64,000 nucleotides of DNA from Gryllus longicercus (Eukaryota; Arthropoda; Insecta; Orthoptera; Gryllidae): contig JAZDUA010000585.1 of assembly GCA_038098605.1 (NCBI GenBank), forward strand, positions 50,001-114,000. Reading direction: 5' to 3'. The notes below the pieces were generated by a model. It was not told the origin of the DNA. It did not search any database and saw only the letters and a list, made by a program, of their open reading frames with translations. Positions 52,501 through 63,224 of the stretch are shown in pieces. How positions within the stretch are numbered: position 1 is the first letter of the stretch; every line of letters starts with the position of its first letter. Both the position numbers and the translations under genes were made by a program.

Positions 52501-55500
52501 TTGTCACAGCGTTGCCTCTGATATAGGGTTTGAGTTCCGACGGTGGCAGTATTTTCGATCAGCTAGATAGCTAGGTCGAATTCAGTCACTGTCTGAAGGA
52601 AAATTCTAGCGGTCGGCTGCTCTGATAGGTAGTTTTCCGTGGTTTCTCTGATCAATACCAGGCGAATGCCGGAACAGTGCCCTAAAAAACGGGCCACGGA
52701 CCGGGCGCAATCTTTCCTTCCTCGTTGACCTATCCTCGCCCGATATTTACGCGCATTTACAGCTTAGAATCCCTACCCTACCACACATGTCGGGATACCA
52801 CTCAGGAGCTTAGAGCTTGTCTCGGGTGGAGTGGTGCCCTGCTAGTGGGGAAAATTCTCGCAAGCCGACGTGTCGGTCGGTGCAGGACCTCGCCTTCCAG
52901 CTTGAGAAGAACACCGACACCTCCCGCAATAAAAACACACACACGGGAGTATTGACTTTTTCAGTTGAAGCGTCCGGAAAGACTAGACAAAGAATGAAAG
53001 CCCCCGTGCGCAGGCGCTGCAGCTGGAGCAGAAGCGGCTGGTGGCGGCGTGGCGCAGCGTGGTGGTGCTGCTGAGCCGGCGCGACCTGGCGTACGAGGGC
53101 GTGCTGCGCGAGCGCAAGGCGCTGGAGGAGAAGCTGCAGTCGCTGGTGAAGGACGCCGAGGGCTACCGCAAGGCGGCGCACAAGGAGATGGAGCGCGGCG
53201 AGCAGGTGCAGGCGGCGCTCAACTCGTGCGAGGCCGAGCGCGCGGCCAAGGAGCGCTCGCAGGCGCAGCTGCTGGCGCGCCGCGAGGACCTGCAGCGCCG
53301 CGTCGCCGACACCGCCGCCCTCGTGCGCGCCACCGACGCCGACATCGCCAACGCGCGCCAGGTCAGCCTCTTCCACGCTCTTCGATTTATATTTATATTC
53401 ATGAATTTGAATACCGCCTGTTTCGACGATGCAGTATATAGACGACGATAATCTTTATGGAATTTATATATATATCGAAAACAAGTTTTGTAACCAAATT
53501 TGTACATCTCATTGTTCTGGCTATGCAATTCTAGAATATTGAATGAAATAATGATAATAATGTAAATATAATATTTGGATTTGATTTTCCATTCCTCAAC
53601 AAATTATTCTTCAAGAATCAGTTAAAAAATCAATTCAGTATTTGCCACATAGTTTTTGCTATATCGATAGAATACATTACTTACTCAAGGATATTTACGT
53701 AAAACTTTCCAATACAAATTGTTCCTTCAGTCAACAAAATAAATTATTAACGGTAATCATGAAAAATTTAAATGATCACAAATATTAAAACGTTAAAAAA
53801 CCGTGTTTGCTGGATATGCTTTCCTGGGTTTCGTGAATTACTACGTATTTGACACTGTTTTCCATAAAATCATTGTCTAATTTCTCTTTTGTCTACATTT
53901 CCACTTCGTTAATAATGTTTTGGAGCTACAACGCCGTTTAAACAGCGAGAAACTCGACTCGAGCGCACTCTGCTGGACGACCCCGGTTCTGTTTGGCAGG
54001 TGGCGCAGCAGCTGGCGAAGACGGCGAAGGACCTGCAGCGCGACCTGGACAAGCTGGTGGAGCGCAAGCGCGCGCTGGAGCAGGAGTCGCTGGAGACGCT
54101 GAGCGAGCAGCTGCGCAATGACAAGCTGACGCAGTACCTGCGCCGCGTCGCCGCCACGCTGCGCGACCGCACGCGCGAGCAGGCGCTGCTGGTCGTCGAG
54201 GTGGGCCGCGCTCTCACCCCAAGCGGGGGCGGATTCTGATAACGTGTCGTGTTTTCATTGCTGCATTCTAAATGTAGCTAACTTGCAAATTAATGTTTAT
54301 CACGACATGTAGGCGATAGAAATGTATTTATTGGGTCATTTGTTTGTCATTTTGCCATTTTCAATTTTTTGGTCATTTTTTACATTTGTGTCATTTTTGT
54401 CATTTTTACCCATTTTGTGTCCTTTTCGTGTATTTTTTCTTTTGTCAATGTTTCATGAATTTACAATGACACACTAACACGAAGTTTTAATTGTATCATC
54501 AGTTCATGACAAAATTCAATACTGCAGTGTACTCTGTTTATCGCAATCTAAAAATTAGTCGAATCTTTGGGAATTTCCTCGACCTTACAAAACTGACGAA
54601 AGATCAGAGCTAAGGATTACATTTCCTCCAAAAATAAATATTTTATATCAAATATAATTTTAAATGAATTAGTTTTATTTAAAATTGTAAAATTCATTGA
54701 ATTAACATTTTAATCTAATTTTTGGTACTTAAAAAAATAGGTCATTTCCCCCATATTTTTAGTCATTTTATAAGTTATTTTCAAAAAACGATTTTACGTC
54801 ATCAGAATTACGTCATTTAATTTGACAGTATTCGTGTTTATCAATTTGTCGAATAATGGTACGAGAAGAAGGGGTAGACCCTACACCTACAGCGAATTTA
54901 TGACCATATCTCAATGTGCGAAATGAATATGAAGAGGAAATACAAGGGCATGGAGGTTATCTCGGGAGAAAGAATTTGGTCGTTGAAGGTAGTGCAAGCA
55001 GCGTTCCTTTAGTTCTAAGAGATGAATAACTGCGTTACTATTAGTTATTATTTCTTATTTTAACTTTTACAGTATTGAGACTATGGGGATTTTTCATTCA
55101 GAAACAAAACATTGGAAAAGAAAAAATCTATCGCACAACTTCGATGCTAAAAAAATCATCGACGTTAAAAAACATCAATGTTAAAAAACATCATCGATGT
55201 TAAAAACATCATCGATGTTAAAAACATCATCGATGTTAAAACATCATCGATGTTAAAAACATCATCGATGTTAAAAACATCATCGATGTTAAAACATCAT
55301 CGATGTTAAAAACATCATCGATGTTAAAAACATCATCGATGTTAAAAACATCATCGATGTTAAAAACATCATCGATGTTGAAAACATCATCGATGTTAAA
55401 AATATCATCGATGTTTCCACAAAAACATGGATGTTTTGAAAACATCGCCATCGATGTAGTGTGGCGTGCGCAGGCGGAGAACCAGACGGCGGCGACGGAG

Positions 55501-58500
55501 CTGGAGACGGCGCGCACGCGGGGCGCGCTGCAGCGCGGCGCGGAGATCCTGGCGGAGATGCGGCGCGAGGACGACGAGGCGCAGCGCCAGGTGGACGCGG
55601 CGGAGCAGGAGCTGGAGACCATCACCAAGACCATCGCCAAGCGCACCGCCAGCCTCGTGCTGCTCAACAACCGCCTCGAGGCCCTCATCGCCAAGCTCGG
55701 GGTGAGCGCACTTCACACCACACAAGCACAACGAGCTATAACATTGAAGATGTTAGGGAGATATTATATCTTTAGGTTACTTAATTGAAACCAAAAAAGA
55801 GGTATATTATTATTAATATCATTGAATTTACTTTACAATTAAGGAAATAAGTTGTACAAAAGTGAGCTGCTAAATTTTATTTTTTTTATCAATTATTCTA
55901 ATATTATTATCAATAATTTTATCACATAAACACTATTGGATCGAGAAAAACTTCACCATTTGAATGCGGATTCGAACCAAAAAGATCATCCCGCCTACCT
56001 TTCTCTTTACGGGTTTTTCTATTCATGTATGAAAGGGACAGTGTTGAAAAATATTGTTCAACTAATTATTCCTTATCTACAAAAACGTTATACATTTATT
56101 TAATTTAGAATATGAAACCTAACATTTAAAAAATGGCTGTAAATAATTGAAAGTAATTTCATAATTTCAACTACTATTTAAATAAATAAGTGTACAAAAT
56201 ACAGAAGTGAACATAATTTATGCTAATTTAAAATATTTGCACTTATAATTGCCAAGGACGCCTTACTTCACGAAGTGGATGCTTGAAATTGATTCATAAA
56301 TTTTCGTTTGTTTCTATCATTAGGAATCAGATATTTATATACCTATTTGAAAATTTGTGCTGATACTTAAAACGTATATTTTCAAACATAAAACTTGACA
56401 ACGTATTTTTTACGTTTCCACGTGGATTTAGCTGTTTCCTTAAACCATTCGATTGTTTTGTATTCAAAATCCTTAGGATATTAATCCGACCCTCGATAAC
56501 GCACGTGCTGTCTTAGGATTGAGCACATGGCATGTAGTGTTTAAGCGTTTTATTTTACAGAGACTTTCTTCTCAGCGTGGCATTTTGATCGTCTAAATGC
56601 CAGTGATGCGGTCAAATATGTTAACTTTCGTTCCTCGCGGCGCTTTCATTTAGACAAGACGCAAAACACGAAAACACTCAACGCTTAAAAAATTTCCATG
56701 GTCGTAGAGTTTACTGTAGTTTTGCGCATAATAATGGGGGTAATAGATGGATTTACTTGAGCTTAAATATTGAACATATTTTTATTCACCAATTTATAAT
56801 TTTTACATTGAATGAAATGGGAAAATTTTAGATTTTGGTGCTGTATATTTTTAATTTCTAGGGTAATTTGAGGGATCGAAAATGATAACTCTTTGGCAAT
56901 GAATATACAATGGAAAGTTCCATATGGCAAAGTTACATGTGCTGGGAGGCGACGGGAAATTTACCTGGTCGCCCCACTCTACAAGGACGAACCTCAGCTA
57001 AGAAACTAGCAGATTGTAACATTTATTCTGAGACAACTTTTAGAGCGAATCAGCATATTCAGGGAAGTGCTGTCATTTGCAATTTTATTGACAGTATTAA
57101 TATTGAAACCTTCTCGTCACCCAACCTATATGACACTCACATCGAAGTATTTGTGGGGAATGATTTAAAATTTAAGTAATGTTATATTTTATTTCAGATC
57201 GAACTATTTTCTCTAGAATTAAAATTATTTATGAGTTAAGTTTCGATCGTTGTTCACTCGTTCATAGTGTAGGATGGCCATCCTACCAGGATTGCTGTGT
57301 GTGACCCATGTAATGAAAGCTGAACGGCGTGGGCGCAGGGCAAGTTCAATCCGCTGGAGGCGAAGCTGACTGCGCTGACGACGGACCTGCGCGAGCTGGA
57401 GGTGGAGGTGCAGAACGCGCAGGCCTTCTGGCTGCGCCAGCAGAACAACGCCGTCACCCTCACGCAGCAGCGCAACGACCAGATCAACCGCCTCACGCGC
57501 CTCCGCAAAGGTCAGCACTCGCTCGTCGCCTTCGCTTCACTCTCATGGACTGGAACTTTTAGCTCAGTCTGGTCGCTGGTTCATTCCTATAATGGATGGA
57601 TGGAAGAGAAGGGAGGTTATTTATTTATTTATTTATTTATTTACAGGTTGTAACAAAGTACAAATAATGATGACATTATTTCGCAGAAGACATAGTCTTG
57701 TGCGCGAACCTGCAATGACTAATCATGTATCATATATGTCTACCTGTTTCATTTATCAATTTTTGAAGAAAAAACATAATTAAAGATAAATGAAAATTAT
57801 AAAATGAAAAATAACATAAAATATAATATAATTTGAGACATATTCAGACATTATTCCTTAGTCACTGCATGGGTTGATAGAATGATTGAATTACTGAATC
57901 ATTCAAATCAACAATCCAGGATCTGATACGCTTTCGTTGTCCTCGTGTATTAACAGCACAATTTTTGTGTTCTGTACTCAACGCGTTGAATATTTTGTAA
58001 CAAATATAATAATGCCGGCGTGTACTAATTTCTTTATGAATTTTTTTCGGAATATCTGTGTTCCTCTTTGTCGCTGTAATAGTTTTATAATCATTATACA
58101 TAGACTCAAAGTTTGTTAATAACGCTTTTTCTACATAAAATTTCTTCACGCTGATTATTTTATTTTCTCTAAATATTATTTCCGATGGAAATAGTTTGCT
58201 TTTATTATAAATAATCTTTATAATTCGTTTCTGTATATCAATTAACGCTTTCATATTATTATCGTTATGAAAGTATATATTAAATCATTGACGCGGACAT
58301 TGTTTTGCTAAGTACGCGGCGGCTCCCCGAGAAGGGTGGGGGAAGGTCTTCCCTGGGGATCGGCAGCCAACGAAGGGCGTGCGACGGGCGAGCGCCGAGC
58401 GGGCGGCTTGTCGTAAATAAGTCTGCTGCGAACGGCACCCTTTTTGGCGGGTGGGGCAGCTGACGTCGGTCGAGCGCGATCCTTCGATCCCAGATCGCCA

Positions 58501-61500
58501 TGACATCACGACTATCCGCATCGACCTTTACGTTTCCACGTGGATATTTAGGTGTCTGCTTAGGCCCTTCGATTGTTTTGTAAGTTACGACCTTAATCGA
58601 CCTTATTTGTTTAGTTACCATTACCGTTTAAATGAATTAGAGCAATCAAATTATTTCTGGCTTAGAGGGCATCAATTGATGTTACTGCAGTCCCTCTGAC
58701 CAGGAGGTTCTAGGTTCGAGTCCCGACGGTGGCAGGACTTTCGTCACCAGCTTGTCAGCTGGGTCGAATTAAGTCGCTGTCTGGAGGAGAATTCTAGCGG
58801 CCGGCTGCTCTAATTGGTAGTGGTTTCCGTGGTTTCTCCGTTCACCACCAGGCGAATGCTGGAGCAGTACCCTAACAAACTGGCTACGGACCGCGGGCGT
58901 CTCATCCCTCTTCCTTGACCTAACATCACCCCTTACACACACACACTTACACTAACACGCACTTCACAACCAGACATGCCGGGAGGCCGTAAGGAGCGAA
59001 GAGCTTGTCCCGGCTGGGGCTATGCCCTGCTGGCGGGAGATACTTCGTTTGGGAAAAGCCCGCTAGCTAACGATATGACGGCGTCGGATCTCGCCATAGC
59101 GGAGGAAAAATCACCGCCACCTCCCGAGTAAAAACATTCATTTCCTTATGGGATTAACCACCCTTGTAGCTGACGTGCCCAAAATAACTAAACAAACAAT
59201 CGATCGAATTATTTCCCTAATAATTTTTTTTTCTTTCTTTCGTTAATCGGCCGACTAGGACCACGCATGCAAGCATCCTGCATTTACCGTGGCTCAGTTT
59301 TTATTTATTATCACGGTGGCAGGTGCTTGCGACAATTTTTGGGGGGGACCAGCATTTTTAGCTGGATCCGATTTTTATCCCCCACGGTTGTTAGCCCTGG
59401 GGGTATGGAAGATGAAATGATGATAATGGGGGTGAAAGGACAACACATACAGACATACACAAATACATCCATGCCCGAGGCGGGACTCGAACCCGCGATC
59501 TTCTGGTCCGAAACCACTCCGGCACTTCTGCCTTAGCGATCTCGGCCATCTGATCTGCCTAATTTGTTTTATAATAATATCCAACCACTCCTAGCAGGTA
59601 ACCTGCGGGACACTCCTGTGAAGTGTGTTGCCTTTCTCGCAGGCGTTTTCATCTTCATCTTGTGACGGTTCGGCGTTCATGCAACGTCAGTTATGGGGTG
59701 GGGGTTGTTTAACACTAAAGTTATAATTTTATTTAATTGCAGAAATGCTGATTAATAATGTCTTCAAAGCAAAGAATATTTTAAATTAGTGCATCCAAAT
59801 ATTTGGCGAGTGAACATTAAACACACGAATCCTCTAAAAAAAATATGTAGGTTAAGGCGAGAAATAAAGTATCATTATTATGCAGTTATAATGTTTAATA
59901 AAATATAGTATGTGGTACAAAAGTTCACAATTTAAAGATATGTAATACTAAATACAATTAATTTAGTGGAGCCGCAAAAGTAGTGCCGCAAGTGTATCCG
60001 TCCAAAAAATTAAAAAAAAAGCCGCTTTTCAGAAAATCTTGTTTTTAAATTGTCTTCATTTCACAAAAATTACTTGAAAACTACTCTTACTACTTACTAT
60101 TTAAAAGGTTGTATATGACTTTATCTAAAGACCAAATTTGAAGAATAGATTTCATTACGGAAAAATACTGTACATTAAAAAATTATGTACATTAAAAAAA
60201 TTAGTTAACTATTAGTACATCATCGCGCAATATTGAGTGAAATCTGGCCAGTTTTAAAACCGAGATTGGTCTGGTAATCGCAGCCACTGGAATTCGAAAC
60301 GGATATTTTAATGTCTTTTGGGTAGTTTGAACAGAGATTCAATAACAATTTCATTTTTTTTAAAGGCTCCAGATTTTCTTTAAATTTCCCTTGAAGCAAA
60401 TTACACTAAAAAAACGCCTAAAAAAATCTTTTAGAATGCTGCTGTAGAGTGAAATTATATTCATATCATAGTTCAGTAACAGTGTGAATTGAAAAATGGT
60501 CATGTGTGATCTGAGCGCAGTATTAGAAAATGATACGAACAGCTTGGAGTTGAAAGGTGCAAGGCAGATGAACTGTCAAGAAATGTGAACCAACCATGAA
60601 ATATGAACACTGAAGCTTTTTACCCAACAAATTGAAAAGTTGTCTATGGGAATAATTGGTTGTTGATGCATTTTTATCGATTTCGAAAACAAATCCTGTG
60701 TCTGTGTTATCATAGCTATTAACATACCTAGAAATGTTATGAGTGTTATTACTGCCGATGCCAAAATTTAAAAATCGACGCGGATAGTAGGGGAGCCAAG
60801 ATTTTTAATTTGGACGAGGCAGTAATAACACTAACATTTCGTGGTATGTTCAGCGTTTTATCGGTCACCATAAAATCTCAATTTTTTTTGAGAAAATTTA
60901 CGACATGACTGTGATATGAAACACATGAATTCTGTTGTTGCGGCTCGATAATCGATATTGTTGGGTATTGCTTGCGATATATCTATTTCAACTATATTTC
61001 ACTTGTATACCGTGGCTCGAGGAAGATGAACGCGGAAAATTCGTCTGTACCCCAAGAATTTATCAAATATTTATTTTTCAAACCACACAATTAATAACAT
61101 TATAATTAATAAATTCCGTGGTGGTAGCAGATATCTTGTGGTTATCCATAGTATGGTGAAGGAAATTATCTCCACAAAAGTTTAACTTTTGTGGAGATTA
61201 TTTCTTTTACTTTACTATATTATAATTAATAATGAACATCCCCAAAAATAATGCGTTTCTTTGATTAGTATTTGTCTTGTAAATTACCATGTGATTTTTT
61301 CGTAATAATTTTGACTTGCGATGAATGGGTGGTTGTTTATTTAGGTTACTAAGGATGTTAAAACCCGTTGCTAAGGATTTAAAATTTGTTAACCAACAGG
61401 TTATAAGTGCACTTAACAAACGTATGGGATTGCATGTTAACAAGGGTTAAAGACGCGTGCGATCGCCTTGTCACGTGCCACCTTGTGCGCGTGCGCAGAG

Positions 61501-61737
61501 GTGCTGGTGCTGGACCAGAAGAACGTGCGCCTGGAGCGCGAGAAGGAGCGGCTGGAGGCGGCGACGGCCGGCGTGGAGCGCTCGCTCAAGCAGCTGTTCG
61601 GGCGGCTGGAGAGCGCGGACAAGGAGCTGGCTGCGCGGCGCGGCCGGCACGAGCGCGCCGAGAGCGAGGCCGCCGTCGCCAACGACGCCTTCGCCGCGCA
61701 GCTGCAGGAGGCCGAGGAGGAGGCCCTCGACCTGCAG
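46566..61737 (+). CDS. CCDC40: Coiled-coil domain-containing protein 40 (axonemal ruler/dynein assembly), N-terminal 8 exons
   Basis: Exons 46566-46853, 46931-47150, 50837-51135, 53014-53361, 54000-54200, 55474-55701, 57339-57510 and 61499-61737 join in phase to 665 codons; the gene continues past the window. CCDC40 with CCDC39 forms the 96-nm ruler along doublet microtubules and is needed for inner dynein arm and nexin-DRC attachment in motile cilia. Seen here: MSDDEADRG start, an EPDHPLMQRFQQTL segment that begins the conserved part, then unbroken heptad-like coiled coil. Landmarks matching vertebrate CCDC40 in order are MAEEKRRQDALLYKL, LEQKRLVAAWRSVVVLLSRR, LLNNRLEALIAKLG, NPLEAKLTALTTDL and AQAFWLRQQNNAV. 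The spacing between the first landmarks suggests no exon is missing. The first ATG with good context is 46566. Exons 3-8 are very GC-rich, unlike exons 1-2. An X-box lies upstream. Confidence 0.88.
48065..48355 (+). mobile_element. tRNA-derived SINE with possible target-site duplication
   Basis: The head 'gcggtttagctcattggcca' includes an A box, and 'agggttcgattcccgg' at about 48127-48142 a perfect B box. The body is unlike SINE family A. 'aaccggct' flanks it at 48065-48072 and 48348-48355, a plausible target-site duplication. It lies in CCDC40 intron 2. Confidence 0.7.
49195..50572 (+). repeat. Diverged direct duplication within CCDC40 intron 2
   Basis: About 340 bp at 49240-49580 recurs in the same orientation at 50262-50568. 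Shared landmarks are 'gaataattactt', 'acaaataaa.ac', 'taacagctttcc'/'taacaactttcc', and a common end 'gagaattctcgcacgggtac'/'gagagttctcgcacgggtac'. The copies are 1.0 kb apart and differ by many substitutions. They may be two copies of an unidentified repeat or worn LTRs. Confidence 0.6.
50025..50054. repeat. (TTTTA)n microsatellite
   Basis: About five TTTTA units in CCDC40 intron 2. Confidence 0.8.
51136..53013 (+). other. CCDC40 intron 3
   Basis: The first 1.3 kb is AT-rich unique-looking sequence with short open frames (51302-52026) without domains. The rest is a family A SINE reaching to within 60 bp of exon 4. Confidence 0.55.
52495..52958 (+). mobile_element. tRNA-like SINE, family A
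   Basis: Head with 'gggtttgagttccgacggtg' (B-box-like). The body is shared with the copy at 58660: 'gaaaattctagcgg', 'gtggtttctc', 'accaggcgaatgc', 'ccacggaccg', 'gtgccctgct', 'cgacacctcccg'. It ends about 55 bp before CCDC40 exon 4. Confidence 0.75.
55140..55450. repeat. 17-18 bp satellite built on an ATCGAT palindrome
   Basis: Roughly fifteen copies of 'atgttaaaaacatcatcg' with unit length alternating between 17 and 18 bp. Each unit carries catcgatg, a self-complementary core, so the array can form many alternative hairpins. The array ends about 25 bp before the acceptor of CCDC40 exon 6. Open frames that run through it (MLKTSS repeats on plus, FNIDDV repeats on minus) are by-products. Confidence 0.92.
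55702..57338 (+). other. CCDC40 intron 6
   Basis: AT-rich intron without a recognised gene. The segment 56411-56460 ('tacgtttccacgtggat' to 'ttcgattgttttg') recurs at about 58529-58580, in the next intron, pointing to a dispersed repeat. Confidence 0.5.
57617..57646. repeat. (TTTA)n microsatellite
   Basis: Seven or so TTTA units just downstream of the exon 7 donor of CCDC40. Confidence 0.85.
57862..58254 (-). mobile_element. 5'-truncated non-LTR retrotransposon, C-terminal ORF remnant
   Basis: A minus-strand frame of 130 codons begins MKALIDIQKRIIKIIYNKSK and includes LFPSEIIFRENKIISVKKFY and NTRGQRKRIRSWIVDLN. This is the pattern after the reverse transcriptase in Jockey/CR1-like LINEs: 'L..IQKRIIR.I', then 'P...LF....ILSV...Y', then a basic tail. 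Upstream domains are absent. It is inserted antisense in CCDC40 intron 7 and belongs to a different family from the fragment at 15842. Confidence 0.6.
58660..59145 (+). mobile_element. tRNA-like SINE, family A, best-preserved copy
   Basis: The B box 'aggttcgagtcccgacgg' at about 58711-58728 is intact. The body carries all blocks listed for the copies at 41.2 and 52.5 kb, plus a short (AC)n stretch. The 3' end reads 'ccgccacctcccgagtaaaa'. Confidence 0.78.
59335..59565 (-). mobile_element. tRNA-derived SINE, reversed
   Basis: On the minus strand the head reads 'gatggccgagatcgctaagg' (A box) and 'gcgggttcgagtcccgcctc' (B box, plus-strand 59478-59497). The intervening bases are near tRNA spacing, and a Leu/Ser-type tRNA with a long variable arm is a plausible ancestor. 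The body runs on to about 59335. The conserved head resembles a functional tRNA, but the 3' side continues into SINE body, not a CCA-ready acceptor stem. Confidence 0.65.
60721..60850. mobile_element. Foldback/MITE-like element with ~55-nt inverted arms
   Basis: Arm 60721-60776 ('aacatacctagaaatgttat', 'gtgttattactgcc', then 'taaaaatc') pairs with arm 60800-60850 in reverse complement, with a few mismatches and small gaps. The loop is 23 nt and GC-rich. Flanking sequence at 60855-60880 matches the reversed unit near 15800. Confidence 0.7.
61163..61203. repeat. Near-perfect 41-bp palindrome
   Basis: Arms 'ctccacaaaagtt' (61170-61182) and 'aacttttgtggag' (61184-61196) are exact complements around one base. 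Flanking bases extend the pairing to 61163-61203 with one mismatch. It lies in CCDC40 intron 7. Confidence 0.85.
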
Positions 61738-63138
61738 GTGGGACACGTGAACAGCAGCATAACGCATGCACGGAACACAAGTGATAGACTCAAGAATTCA
61801 CAATGTCTAACGTAAAATAATATGAGTTTCTATTGGCTGTGAGACATTCTGGTTTATTATTGGGTGGATGTGAGACCGCCCAGCTGCAGGAGGCCGAGGA
61901 GGAGGCCCTCGACCTGCAGGTGGGAGCCTCAACACTCGCTCGCAATGCAAACATAAACAGACAACGCATACACGGAACACAAGTGATAGACTCAAGAATT
62001 CACAATGTCTAACGTAAAATAATATGGGTTTCTATTGGCTGTGAGACATTCTGCTTTACTATTGGGTGGATGTGAGACCGCCCAGCTGCAGGAGGCCGAG
62101 GAGGAGGCCCTCGACCTGCAGGTGGGACACGTGAACAGCAGCATAACGCATACACGGAACACAAGTGATAGACTCAAGAATTCACAATGTCTAACGTAAA
62201 ATAATATCAGTTTCTATTGGCTGTGAGACATTCTGCTTTACTATTGGGTGGATGTGAGACCGCCCAGCTGCAGGAGGCCGAGGAGGAGGCCCTTGACCTG
62301 CAGGTGGGAGCCTCAACACTCGCTCGCAATGCAAACATAAACTGACAACGCATACACGGAACACAAGTGATAGACTCAAGAATTCACAGTGTCTAACGTA
62401 AACGTAAGCAAATTAGAGCTTGTATTGACTGCGAGACATTCTAGTTTACTATTGGTTGGATGTGAGACCGCCCAGCTGCAGGAGGCCGAGGAGGAGGCGC
62501 TGGACCTGCAGGTGGGAGCCTCAACACTCGCTCGCAATGCAAACATAAACAGACAGCGCATACACGGAACACAAGTGATAGACTCAAGAATTCACAGTGT
62601 CTAACGTAAACGTAAGCAAAATAAGAGCTTGTATTGACTGCGAGACATTCTAGTTTACTATTGGTTGGATGTGAGACCGTCCACCTGCAGGAGGCCGAGG
62701 AGGAGGCGCTGGACCTGCAGGTGGGAGCCTCAACACTCGCTCGCAATGCAAACATAAACAGACAACGCATACACGGAACACAAGTGATGGACTCAAGAAT
62801 TCACAGTGTCTAACGTAAACGTAAGCAAAATAAGAGCTTGTATTGACTGCGAGACATTCTAGTTTACTATTGGTTGGATGTGAGACCGCCCAGCTGCAGG
62901 AGGCCGAGGAGGAGGCGCTGGACCTGCAGGTGGGAGCCTCAACACTCGCTCGCAATGCAAACATAAACAGACAGCGCATACACGGAACACAAGTGATAGA
63001 CTCAAGAATTCACAGTGTCTAACGTAAACGTAAGCAAAATAAGAGCTTGTATTGACTGCGAGACATTCTAGTTTACTATTGGTTGGATGTGAGACCGTCC
63101 ACCTGCAGGAGGCCGAGGAGGAGGCGCTGGACCTGCAG
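61702..63138 (+). repeat. Tandem array of the CCDC40 exon 8 end plus 5' splice site
   Basis: The last 36 nt of exon 8 (61702-61737, encoding LQEAEEEALDLQ) recur at 61884-61919, 62086-62121, 62268-62303, 62476-62511, 62685-62720, 62894-62929 and 63103-63138. Each copy keeps the following gtggga donor. Spacing is 182, 202, 182, 208, then 209 three times. Copies 61702 and 62086 are followed by 'cacgtgaacagcagc'; the others by 'gcctcaacactcgctcgcaa'. Copies with 'gcccagctgcag' and with 'gtccacctgcag' alternate from 62476 on, giving a 418-bp higher-order unit. Confidence 0.93.
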
Positions 63139-63224
63139 GTGGGAGCCTCAACACTCGCTCGCAATGCAAACATAAACAGACAACGCGTACACGGAACACA
63201 AGTGATGGACTCAAGAATTCACAG

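Noticed and set aside
55236..55694. Long minus-strand frame with FNIDDV repeats
   Set aside because: Antisense to CCDC40 exon 6 and the ATCGAT satellite; the periodicity comes from the repeat, not from selection on protein.
59473..59560. Possible tRNA gene on the minus strand
   Set aside because: A and B boxes are good, but the sequence continues into a SINE body and a closed acceptor stem could not be formed.
61586..63173. Several minus-strand frames of 60-120 codons through the exon 8 array
   Set aside because: They are the antisense of the GC-rich exon fragment and repeat with it; they encode only reversed coiled-coil codons.
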